Of a DNA stretch of 64,000 bases, positions 52,878-63,142 are shown piece after piece. Both the position numbers and the translations under genes were made by a program. The notes beneath the pieces were generated by a model. That model was not told where the DNA came from. It was given only the letters and a program-made list of their open reading frames with translations, and did no database searches. The stretch is from the NCBI RefSeq assembly GCF_900107395.1, contig NZ_FNPW01000012.1, positions 62,001-126,000 on the forward strand, written 5' to 3'. Each line of letters begins with the position of its first letter. Position 1 is the stretch's first letter. Source of the DNA: Pseudomonas sp. NFIX28 (lineage in GTDB: Bacteria > Pseudomonadota > Gammaproteobacteria > Pseudomonadales > Pseudomonadaceae).

Positions 52878-54107
52878 TTAATGCCCGCTGCGCAGCATTT
52901 CCTTGGGCACGTACTTACCGATTTCGAACTTGCCAATGGCCGCGCGGTGCACTTCATCCGGGCCATCGGCCAGGCGCAGGGTGCGTTGCATGGCATACAT
53001 GTAGGCCAGCGGAAAATCGTTGGACACCCCGGCCCCGCCGTGAATCTGGATGGCCCGGTCGATCACCTTCAAGGCGACGTTCGGTGCCACCACCTTGATC
53101 TGGGCGATTTCGCTCTTCGCCACCTTGTTGCCAACGGTGTCCATCATGTACGCCGCCTTCAGGGTCAACAGGCGCGCCATGTCGATCTCCATCCGTGAAT
53201 CGGCGATCTTGTCGACATTGCCGCCCAGGCGCGCCAAGGGCTTGCCGAATGCGGTACGGCTCACCGAGCGTTTGCACATCAGTTCCAGGGCGCGCTCAGC
53301 CATGCCGATCGAACGCATGCAGTGGTGGATCCGGCCCGGGCCAAGGCGCCCCTGGGCGATCTCGAAACCACGCCCCTCGCCCAGCAGCACGTTCTCGTAA
53401 GGCACCCGCACGTTATCGAACAGCACTTCGGCATGGCCATGGGGCGCGTCGTCGTAACCGAACACCGACAGCGGCCGGACAATCTTCACCCCGGGGGTAT
53501 CGACCGGCACCAGGATCATCGAATGCTGCTGGTGACGCGGCGCGTCCGGGTTGCTCAGGCCCATGAAGATCAGGATCTTGCAGCGCGGGTCGCAGGCGCC
53601 GGAGGTCCACCACTTCTTGCCGTTGATCACCCACTCGTCGCCCTCACGCACAGCGCGAGCGGCCATGTTGGTGGCGTCGGACGACGCCACGTCCGGCTCG
53701 GTCATGGCGAATGCGGAGCGGATCTCGCCGCGCAGCAGCGGTTCCAGCCAGCGCTGCTTTTGTTCTTCATTGGCGTAGCGCACCAGCACTTCCATGTTGC
53801 CGGTATCCGGTGCCGAGCAGTTGAACGGTTCCGGGCCCAACAGGGAGCGGCCCATGATTTCCGCCAGCGGCGCGTATTCGAGGTTGGTCAGGCCGGCGCC
53901 CAGTTCCGACTCGGGCAAGAACAGGTTCCACAGGCCCTCGGCCTTGGCCTTGAGTTTGAGCTCCTCCATGATCGCCGTCGGCTGCCAGCGATCGCCTTCG
54001 GCGACCTGGCGTTCGAATACCGCCTCAGCCGGATAGACATAAGTGTCCATGAACGCGGTCACGCGCTCACGCAGTTCCTGAACCTTGGGTGAATAGGCGA
54101 AATCCAT
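52878..54107 (-). CDS. Acyl-CoA dehydrogenase (ACAD10/11-like)
   Basis: A 409-residue FAD-dependent acyl-CoA dehydrogenase. Conserved blocks: AFAMTEPDVASSDATNM (flavin/substrate loop), WVINGKKWWTSGACDP, the middle-domain strand HAEVLFDNVRVPYENVLLG, and C-terminal DRAIQIHGGAGVSNDFPL. It oxidises an acyl-CoA to the trans-2-enoyl form, with electrons passed to ETF. The chain-length preference cannot be read. It is transcribed divergently from a LysR-type regulator that may control it. Confidence 0.92.
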   Translation of the reverse strand: MDFAYSPKVQELRERVTAFMDTYVYPAEAVFERQVAEGDRWQPTAIMEELKLKAKAEGLWNLFLPESELGAGLTNLEYAPLAEIMGRSLLGPEPFNCSAPDTGNMEVLVRYANEEQKQRWLEPLLRGEIRSAFAMTEPDVASSDATNMAARAVREGDEWVINGKKWWTSGACDPRCKILIFMGLSNPDAPRHQQHSMILVPVDTPGVKIVRPLSVFGYDDAPHGHAEVLFDNVRVPYENVLLGEGRGFEIAQGRLGPGRIHHCMRSIGMAERALELMCKRSVSRTAFGKPLARLGGNVDKIADSRMEIDMARLLTLKAAYMMDTVGNKVAKSEIAQIKVVAPNVALKVIDRAIQIHGGAGVSNDFPLAYMYAMQRTLRLADGPDEVHRAAIGKFEIGKYVPKEMLRSGH

Positions 54108-54202
54108 GGCAGCTACCTTCTTGGCGAGGTGGTTGAGGGCATGGAACCGATGCTAGAACAGCTTACGAAAATTTACCTAGTCTATTCTCGGCGTGTATTA
54201 AC

Positions 54203-54223
54203 ATTCATCACCGATATATGATT
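54203..54223. promoter_or_regulatory. Possible LysR operator between divergent genes
   Basis: ATTCAT and ATGATT halves with a 9-base spacer (ATTCAT-N9-ATGATT) give an imperfect T-N11-A type dyad in the 231-bp divergent region. No promoter was assigned confidently here. Confidence 0.35.
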
Positions 54224-54338
54224 GACTGATCGAGCTGGCCAATCCGACCTACTGCTCGGACTGCCAATATCGCGGATTCGACCTTCCCCCGGATCCATGT
54301 AACAGCCTCTGGGCCCCTAAAAATAAGAGTGCAGCGCA

Positions 54339-55265
54339 ATGAATCTGAGCAAGGTCGACCTCAACCTTTTCATCGTCTTCGACGCGATCTACACCGAAGC
54401 CAACCTGACCCGCGCCGGGCAGATCGTCGGCATCACTCAGCCCGCTGTCTCCAACGCCCTGGCTCGCCTGCGCGAGACCTTCAACGACCCGCTGTTCGTG
54501 CGGACTGCCCAGGGCATGGTGCCCACGCCCATGGCGCAGAACATCATCGGCCCGGTGCGCAACGCCCTTTCGCTATTGCGGGTGTCGGTGCAGGAAAGCC
54601 GCATCTTCAACCCCTTGCAGGCGGTCAAGACCTACCGCATCAGCATGACCGACCTCACCGAGGCGGTGATCCTGCCGCCGCTGTTCCAGCGCCTGCGGCG
54701 CCTGGCCCCGACGGTGATCATCGAGAGCTTCCTGTCCAAGCGCCGGGAAACCACCAAGGAACTGGCCGCCGGCCGCCTGGATTTCGCCGTCGATGCCCCG
54801 CTCAACACCGACCCGCAAGTCCGTCACGTCAAGCTGATGGAAGACCGCTACGTGTGCGCCATGCGCAAGAGCCATCCGCTGGCGAACAAGGACAAGCTCA
54901 GCCTCGACGATTATCTCTCGTTGACCCATATCCATATTTCCAGCCGCCGCAGCGGCCTGGGCTATGTCGACCTGGCCCTGGGCAAGATGGGCATCCAGCG
55001 CAAGATCGCCCTGCGCTCCCAGCATTACCTGATGGCCTCGCAAGTGCTGCAACAGACCGACATGGTCATGACCGTGCCGGAGCGCTTCGCCCGGCGTCAC
55101 GACCTGCAGGCGTTCAACCTGCCGGTCAACGACGTGCCGCCGCTGGAAACCCACCTCTACTGGCACGAAAGCACCGATCAGGACCCGGCCAACCGCTGGA
55201 TGCGCGAGCAGATGATCGAGCTGTGCCAGCAAGTGACGGCCCACGAGAAAAAACTCGAAAAATGA
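54339..55265 (+). CDS. LysR-family transcriptional regulator
   Basis: This encodes 308 residues. The N-terminal winged helix-turn-helix (residues about 6-65: DLNLFIVFDAIYTEANLTRA, then ITQPAVSNALARLRETFNDPLFVR) is followed by a two-lobed effector domain (about 90-300). The start MNLSKVDLNLF and the NPLFVRTAQGMVPT segment resemble the NodD/LeuO/SyrM branch. Divergent orientation from the acyl-CoA dehydrogenase gene suggests that gene as target. Effector unknown. Confidence 0.92.
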   Translation: MNLSKVDLNLFIVFDAIYTEANLTRAGQIVGITQPAVSNALARLRETFNDPLFVRTAQGMVPTPMAQNIIGPVRNALSLLRVSVQESRIFNPLQAVKTYRISMTDLTEAVILPPLFQRLRRLAPTVIIESFLSKRRETTKELAAGRLDFAVDAPLNTDPQVRHVKLMEDRYVCAMRKSHPLANKDKLSLDDYLSLTHIHISSRRSGLGYVDLALGKMGIQRKIALRSQHYLMASQVLQQTDMVMTVPERFARRHDLQAFNLPVNDVPPLETHLYWHESTDQDPANRWMREQMIELCQQVTAHEKKLEK

Positions 55266-55358
55266 CCGGTAGGAGCGAGGCTTGCCCGCGATGGCTCCGC
55301 TGAGGTTTCCCTGAACCACCACGTTCTCGCTTATCGCGGGCAAGCCTCGCTCCTACGG
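55266..55358. repeat. REPIN of the GGAGCGAGGCTTGCCCGCGAT family
   Basis: GTAGGAGCGAGGCTTGCCCG with CGAT (55269-55292) and its inverted copy (55333-55356) are separated by about 40 bases, directly after the LysR gene. Confidence 0.85.
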
Positions 55359-55375
55359 ATAGGGCGGTGTCCTGC

Positions 55376-55405
55376 TTGACGTATACGTCAACCTCGAATT
55401 AGCTT
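55376..55405 (+). promoter_or_regulatory. LiuR operator and promoter of liuR
   Basis: TTGACGTATACGTCAA (55376-55391) is a perfect 16-bp palindrome that also supplies a -35-like TTGACG. TAGCTT at 55400-55405, 18 bases on, is a weak -10. The same ACGTnnACGT core occurs at 59397-59454 upstream of liuA. Confidence 0.75.
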
Positions 55406-55433
55406 AACGCCAAGATCTATTTCGAGCGCCCCC

Positions 55434-55838
55434 ATGAGCAGCCAGACCTACAGCATTTCCGACCTCGCCCGCGAGCTCGACATCACCACCCGGGCCATCC
55501 GCTTCTATGAAGAACAAGGCCTGCTCGCCCCCGAGCGGCGCGGCCAGGAGCGCATCTACTCGCCACGGGACAAGGTCAGCCTGAAGCTGATCCTGCGTGG
55601 CAAGCGCATCGGCTTTTCCCTGGCCGAGTGCCGCGAGCTGATCGAACTCTACGACCCTTCCAGCGGCAACCTGAAGCAGTTGCACAGCATGCTGGCGAAA
55701 ATCGCCGAGCGCCGCGAGCAGCTGGAACAGCAGCTACTGGACATCGAACAGATGAAGCTGGAGCTGGACACCGCCGAAGAGCGCTGCACCCAGGCGCTGG
55801 AGCAAACCATCAAGAATCAGAAAAGCGCCGTGCAGTAA
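55434..55838 (+). CDS. liuR: MerR-family regulator of leucine/isovalerate catabolism
   Basis: A 134-residue MerR-type protein: helix-turn-helix YSISDLARELDITTRAIRFY (6-25), wing with RGQERIYSPRD, and a C-terminal dimer coiled coil (about 80-130). In Pseudomonas LiuR controls the liu operon. The presence of matching palindromes before liuR itself and before liuA supports the call. No effector domain is present beyond the short tail. It is followed by liuE after a REPIN and may be cotranscribed with it. Confidence 0.92.
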   Translation: MSSQTYSISDLARELDITTRAIRFYEEQGLLAPERRGQERIYSPRDKVSLKLILRGKRIGFSLAECRELIELYDPSSGNLKQLHSMLAKIAERREQLEQQLLDIEQMKLELDTAEERCTQALEQTIKNQKSAVQ

Positions 55839-55843
55839 CCGCC

Positions 55844-55965
55844 CCAGGCTGCGGTCGCCCGCAAAGCGGCCGCACCAGTAACACAAAGCATCTGCCAGAC
55901 AAACCGTAGCGCCTGGTTTTGCGTCGACTTCGTCGCCGAGCGCAGCCTGCGGCAGCGGCTACATT
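55844..55965. repeat. REPIN of the GTAGCCGCTGCCGC family
   Basis: A degenerate left arm CCCAGGCTGCGGTCG (about 55846-55860) and a right arm GCGCAGCCTGCGGCAGCGGC with TACA (55940-55963) form an inverted pair in the liuR-liuE interval. Confidence 0.65.
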
Positions 55966-55994
55966 AGTGCCCACTTAATATAGGTAAAGCTCTC

Positions 55995-56894
55995 ATGTCC
56001 CTCCCCCCCCATGTACGCCTGGTCGAAGTCGGTCCTCGCGACGGTTTGCAAAACGAAGCCCAGCCCATCAGCGTCGCCGACAAGGTGCAGCTGGTGGATG
56101 CCCTGAGCGCAGCCGGGCTCGACTATATAGAAGTCGGCAGCTTCGTCTCGCCCAAATGGGTGCCGCAGATGGCCGGTTCCGCCGACGTGTTCGCGCAAAT
56201 CCAGCGCAAGCCGGGGGTGACCTACGGCGCCCTCGCCCCGAACATGCGCGGCTTCGAAGATGCCCTGGCCGCCGGGGTCAAGGAAGTCGCCGTCTTCGCC
56301 GCGGCTTCCGAAGCCTTCTCGCAGCGCAACATCAACTGCTCCATCAGCGAGAGCCTGGAGCGCTTCGTGCCGATCATGGACGCGGCGAAACAGCACGGCG
56401 TTACCGTGCGCGGTTACGTCTCCTGCGTGCTGGGCTGCCCGTATGAAGGCGAGGTGGCGCCGGAGCAGGTCGCCGTGGTCGCCCGCGAGCTGTACAGCAT
56501 GGGCTGCTACGAAGTGTCCCTGGGCGACACCATCGGCACCGGCACCGCCGGCGCGACCCGGCGGATGTTCGAGGTAGTTTCGGCCCATGTTCCGCGGGAC
56601 AAGCTCGCCGGGCACTTCCACGACACCTACGGCCAGGCCCTGGCCAATATCTACGCCAGCCTGCTGGAGGGCATCGCGGTATTCGACAGCTCGATCGCCG
56701 GGCTCGGCGGCTGCCCCTACGCCAAGGGCGCCAGCGGTAACGTGGCCAGCGAGGACGTGCTGTATCTGCTCAACGGCCTGGGCGTCGAAACCGGCATCGA
56801 CATGGAACGCCTGATCCTCGCCGGCCAGCAGATCTGCTCCGTGCTGGGGCGGCCCACCGGCTCGCGCGTCGCCAAGGCCCGTTACCCAGGTTGA
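55995..56894 (+). CDS. liuE: Hydroxymethylglutaryl-CoA lyase
   Basis: A 299-residue TIM-barrel lyase that splits 3-hydroxy-3-methylglutaryl-CoA into acetyl-CoA and acetoacetate, the last step of leucine degradation. Motifs: VEVGPRDGLQNE (residues about 9-20, metal/catalytic Arg and Asp), HFHDTYGQALAN (metal-binding His) and the signature GLGGCPYAKGASGN with the catalytic Cys. The stop is followed by the control region of the crcY RNA. No LiuR palindrome was found just upstream, so it probably relies on the liuR promoter. Confidence 0.96.
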   Translation: MSLPPHVRLVEVGPRDGLQNEAQPISVADKVQLVDALSAAGLDYIEVGSFVSPKWVPQMAGSADVFAQIQRKPGVTYGALAPNMRGFEDALAAGVKEVAVFAAASEAFSQRNINCSISESLERFVPIMDAAKQHGVTVRGYVSCVLGCPYEGEVAPEQVAVVARELYSMGCYEVSLGDTIGTGTAGATRRMFEVVSAHVPRDKLAGHFHDTYGQALANIYASLLEGIAVFDSSIAGLGGCPYAKGASGNVASEDVLYLLNGLGVETGIDMERLILAGQQICSVLGRPTGSRVAKARYPG

Positions 56895-56962
56895 GGGGCC
56901 GACCTGTTTCACGGTGTTACCGACAGCTCTGGCGCACGCTCGAAACGGGTAACACGGAAACA
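56881..56962 (+). promoter_or_regulatory. CbrB-like upstream activating sites for crcY
   Basis: GTTACC at 56881-56886 and 56916-56921 and the inverse GGTAAC at 56948-56953 are spaced 35 and 32 bp apart. The last two belong to a longer dyad (TGTTTC-ACGGT-GTTACC against GGTAAC-ACG-GAAACA). They lie 75-156 bp before the sigma-54 promoter, as expected for the enhancer-binding protein CbrB. Confidence 0.65.
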
Positions 56963-57036
56963 GTTTGTCGATTTTCTAGCGGTACAGATAAAAAGCAATT
57001 TTTACCAAGCCATTGATTTTAAAGGACTTTAAAAAG

Positions 57037-57054
57037 TTGGCACGGCTTCTGCTA
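57037..57054 (+). promoter_or_regulatory. Sigma-54 promoter of crcY
   Basis: TTGGCACGGCTTCTGCTA matches TGGCACGNNNNTTGC except one base, with GG and GC ten bases apart. Transcription would start near 57063. Confidence 0.85.
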
Positions 57055-57062
57055 TATCTCTG

Positions 57063-57447
57063 GCATAACAAGAATAAAAAGCAGCAAAGCTAATAAAAAT
57101 AAGACGAAACGACTCTGACATAACAAAAACAACACGGCAGAGACGCAGCTAACAGATTTTTTTGGAGAGGATGTGTTTTCCAGGGTGTCTTTAACAGAGC
57201 CACCCGCAACCGGGCAGAGAACAATAAAACTACCCCAAGGTAGCTCCCGAACTGGTTGGTCGCTCAAGCGAGAAAATAGATCAGCGCTCAAAAAAATACG
57301 TTTGCTCTTGATCCCGGATGGGGATCGCCAAAAACAGCGGTAAAGGGTAACGGTTGCCAAAAACAACAACAGACCGCCCCTCAATAATAAAAAAAGAGCA
57401 CGCAACGACAAAATTAAAGGGGAGCTTCGGCTCCCCTTTGTGCTTTC
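57063..57447 (+). ncRNA. crcY: CrcY/CrcZ-family catabolite repression small RNA
   Basis: A roughly 385-nt non-coding transcript carrying six A-rich AAnAAnAA motifs: about 57067-57079, 57092-57102, 57122-57133, 57220-57229, 57358-57371 and 57383-57396. Such RNAs sequester Hfq (with Crc) and relieve repression of catabolic mRNAs when poor carbon sources are used. Identity is supported by a sigma-54 promoter, CbrB-like sites, a terminator and the location next to the HMG-CoA lyase gene, where I recall crcY lies in P. putida. CrcX or a CrcZ paralogue are the alternatives; the canonical crcZ lies near cbrB and would be elsewhere. A small antisense open frame overlapping it is not a gene. Confidence 0.88.
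57416..57447 (+). terminator. Terminator of crcY
   Basis: The perfect 10-bp stem AAAGGGGAGC-TTCG-GCTCCCCTTT is followed by GTGCTTTCC, with the T-run partly inside the stem. Confidence 0.88.
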
Positions 57448-57482
57448 CGGCATTCCCGTTTTCTTCCCTGATTCGGCAACGA

Positions 57483-57560
57483 CCTTGCGGTCGCTAGCGC
57501 GAGCCCGCTCGCTCCTGCAAAGAGCGATGCGCCCTGCGGGAACGAGCTTGCGCGCAAGGG
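57483..57560. repeat. Degenerate REP pair
   Basis: GCGCGAGCCCGCTCGCTCCT (57498-57517) and an inverted, diverged CGGGAACGAGCTTGCGCGC (57537-57555) resemble a decayed REPIN between crcY and the acyl-CoA synthetase end. Confidence 0.5.
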
Positions 57561-57579
57561 ACTCATTAGCCCCAAGGGT

Positions 57580-59274
<1,695 letters not shown>

Positions 59275-59296
59275 GACGACCCCTATTGTCTTTATT

Positions 59297-59321
59297 GTGG
59301 GAGCGAGGCTTGCCCGCGATT
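59297..59321. repeat. Solitary REP sequence
   Basis: GTGGGAGCGAGGCTTGCCCG with CGATT is the standard unit, here without an inverted partner, in the divergent synthetase-liuA region. Confidence 0.7.
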
Positions 59322-59396
59322 GGATCGCCGCGGTGTTGCTATACGACCGCGTCATCGTTCATCGCCAGCAGCTCGGCGACAACAGATTCGCTCAAG

Positions 59397-59454
59397 TTGA
59401 CGTTTACGTAAAGGGTGATTGACAGCCATCTGTCGCAGACTTACGTTAACGTAA
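59397..59454. promoter_or_regulatory. Two LiuR operators and promoter upstream of liuA
   Basis: TTGACGTTTACGTAA (59397-59411) and the perfect palindrome TTACGTTAACGTAA (59441-59454) lie 44 bp apart. A promoter TTGACA (59419-59424)-17-TACGTT (59442-59447) places the second operator over the -10 region. Both lie between divergent genes. Confidence 0.75.
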
Positions 59455-59497
59455 AGGTGAGAGCTGGATCGCCTGCTCTCCAAAGCCCGACTTCCTC

Positions 59498-59509
59498 AAT
59501 AAAAACAAG
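59498..59509 (+). promoter_or_regulatory. A-rich Hfq/Crc-type motif in the liuA leader
   Basis: AATAAAAACAAG contains AAnAAnAA motifs 17 bases before the liuA ATG and just ahead of its GAAGG ribosome site. It is a candidate catabolite-repression target site. Confidence 0.6.
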
Positions 59510-59526
59510 TTTTGAAGGTGCCCCCA

Positions 59527-60690
59527 ATGAGCTATCCGACCCTGAACTTTGCCCTCGGCGAAACCATCGACATGCTCCGCGACCAGGTGCAGGCCTTCGT
59601 CAAGGCCGAGCTGGCGCCACGGGCGGCACAGATCGACGTCGACAACCTGTTCCCCGCCGACATGTGGCGCAAGTTCGGCGACATGGGCCTGCTGGGCATC
59701 ACGGTGCCGGAAGAGTACGGCGGCGCCGGCCTGGGTTACCTGGCCCACGTGGTGGCCATGGAAGAAATCAGCCGCGGCTCGGCCTCGGTCGCCCTCTCCT
59801 ACGGCGCCCATTCCAACCTCTGCGTCAACCAGATCAACCGCAACGGCAACCACGAACAGAAAAGCAAATACCTGCCCAAGCTGATCAGCGGCGAACACAT
59901 CGGCGCCCTGGCCATGAGCGAGCCCAACGCCGGCTCCGACGTGGTCTCGATGAAGCTGCGCGCCGACAAGCGCGGCGACCGCTATGTGCTCAACGGCAGC
60001 AAGACCTGGATCACCAACGGCCCGGACGCCAACACCTATGTGATCTACGCCAAGACCGACCTGGAAAAGGGCCCGCACGGCATCACCGCGTTCATCGTCG
60101 AGCGCGACTGGAAAGGCTTCAGCCGCAGCAACAAGTTCGACAAGCTGGGCATGCGCGGCTCCAACACCTGCGAGCTGTTCTTCGACGACGTGGAAGTGCC
60201 GGAAGAAAACATCCTCGGCGTTCTCAATGGCGGCGTGAAGGTGCTGATGAGCGGCCTGGACTATGAGCGCGTGGTGCTCTCCGGCGGCCCGACCGGGATC
60301 ATGCAGGCCTGTATGGACCTGGTGGTGCCCTACATCCACGACCGCAAGCAGTTCGGCCAGAGCATCGGCGAATTCCAGCTGATCCAGGGCAAGGTCGCCG
60401 ACATGTACACCCAGCTCAACGCCAGTCGCGCCTATCTGTATGCGGTGGCCCAGGCCTGCGAGCGCGGCGAGACCACGCGCAAGGACGCCGCCGGGGTGAT
60501 CCTCTACAGCGCCGAGCGCGCGACCCAGATGGCCCTGGATGCGATCCAAATCCTCGGCGGCAACGGCTACATCAACGAATTCCCCGCCGGGCGCCTGCTG
60601 CGCGACGCCAAGCTGTATGAAATCGGCGCCGGCACCAGCGAAATCCGGCGCATGCTGATCGGTCGCGAACTGTTCAACGAAACCCGCTAA
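59527..60690 (+). CDS. liuA: Isovaleryl-CoA dehydrogenase
   Basis: A 387-residue FAD enzyme that oxidises isovaleryl-CoA to 3-methylcrotonyl-CoA and delivers electrons to ETF. Motifs: ALAMSEPNAGSDVVSMKLRA, RYVLNGSKTWITNGPDA and MALDAIQILGGNGYINEFP. E247 in GLDYERVVLSGG occupies the helix-G position of the catalytic base of isovaleryl-CoA dehydrogenases, unlike straight-chain acyl-CoA dehydrogenases. ATG 59527 is supported by GAAGG. First gene of liuABCD. Confidence 0.95.
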   Translation: MSYPTLNFALGETIDMLRDQVQAFVKAELAPRAAQIDVDNLFPADMWRKFGDMGLLGITVPEEYGGAGLGYLAHVVAMEEISRGSASVALSYGAHSNLCVNQINRNGNHEQKSKYLPKLISGEHIGALAMSEPNAGSDVVSMKLRADKRGDRYVLNGSKTWITNGPDANTYVIYAKTDLEKGPHGITAFIVERDWKGFSRSNKFDKLGMRGSNTCELFFDDVEVPEENILGVLNGGVKVLMSGLDYERVVLSGGPTGIMQACMDLVVPYIHDRKQFGQSIGEFQLIQGKVADMYTQLNASRAYLYAVAQACERGETTRKDAAGVILYSAERATQMALDAIQILGGNGYINEFPAGRLLRDAKLYEIGAGTSEIRRMLIGRELFNETR

Positions 60691-60701
60691 CGGAGCTGTC
60701 C

Positions 60702-62309
<1,608 letters not shown>

Positions 62310-62326
62310 CCCGGAGCGAAACCGAC

Positions 62327-63142
62327 ATGAATGATTTCAATACCCTGGAACTGCTGAAGGACCCTCGGGGTTTCGCCACCCTGTGGCTCAGCCGCGAAGA
62401 CAAGAACAACGCCTTCAACGCCGAAATGATCCGCGAGCTGATCCTCGCCCTGGATCATGTGCAGAGCGATGCGAACCTGCGTTTCCTGCTGGTGCGCGGC
62501 CGCGGCAAACACTTCAGCGCCGGCGCCGACCTGGCCTGGATGCAGCAATCGGCCGAACTCGACTACCACACCAACCTCGACGACGCCCGCGAGCTGGCCG
62601 AATTGATGTACAACCTGGCCAAGCTGAAAATCCCGACCCTGGCCGTGGTGCAAGGCGCAGCCTTTGGCGGCGCCCTGGGCCTGATCAGTTGCTGCGACAT
62701 GGCCATCGGCGCCGACGAGGCGCAGTTCTGCCTCTCGGAAGTGCGCATCGGCCTGGCCCCGGCGGTGATCAGCCCGTTCGTGGTGCAAGCCATCGGCGAA
62801 CGCGCCGCGCGTCGCTACGCCCTGACCGCCGAGCGCTTCGGCGGCCAGCGGGCCCGGGAAATCGGCCTGTTGGCGGAAAGCTACCCGACGGCCGAGCTGG
62901 AGCAACAAGTGGCCTTGTGGATCGACAACCTGCTGCTCAACAGCCCGTGCGCCATGCGCGCCAGCAAGGACCTGCTGCGTGAAGTGGGCAACGGCGCCCT
63001 GACCCCCGCCCTGCGCCGCTACTGCGAAAACGCCATTGCCCGCATCCGCGTCAGCCCTGAAGGCCAGGAAGGTTTGCGCGCCTTTCTGCAAAAACGCCCG
63101 CCCAACTGGCAGGCCGAGAAGCTCACCAAGGAGTCGCGTTAA
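62327..63142 (+). CDS. liuC: Methylglutaconyl-CoA hydratase (enoyl-CoA hydratase family)
   Basis: A 271-residue crotonase-family hydratase, assigned to conversion of 3-methylglutaconyl-CoA into HMG-CoA by its place between liuB and liuD. Motifs: LRFLLVRGRGKHFSAGADLA (first oxyanion-hole strand) and VVQGAAFGGALGLISCCDMA. Catalytic Glu-region: FCLSEVRIGLAPAVISPFV. ATG 62327 is chosen; the longer frame begins inside liuB. Its stop shares a base with the liuD start (TAATG). Confidence 0.94.
   Translation: MNDFNTLELLKDPRGFATLWLSREDKNNAFNAEMIRELILALDHVQSDANLRFLLVRGRGKHFSAGADLAWMQQSAELDYHTNLDDARELAELMYNLAKLKIPTLAVVQGAAFGGALGLISCCDMAIGADEAQFCLSEVRIGLAPAVISPFVVQAIGERAARRYALTAERFGGQRAREIGLLAESYPTAELEQQVALWIDNLLLNSPCAMRASKDLLREVGNGALTPALRRYCENAIARIRVSPEGQEGLRAFLQKRPPNWQAEKLTKESR

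Noticed and set aside
57052..57453. 133-codon minus-strand open frame with a hydrophobic, leucine-rich product
   Set aside because: It lies antisense to the crcY RNA. Its hydrophobic run results from the complement of A-rich motifs, and there is no ribosome site.
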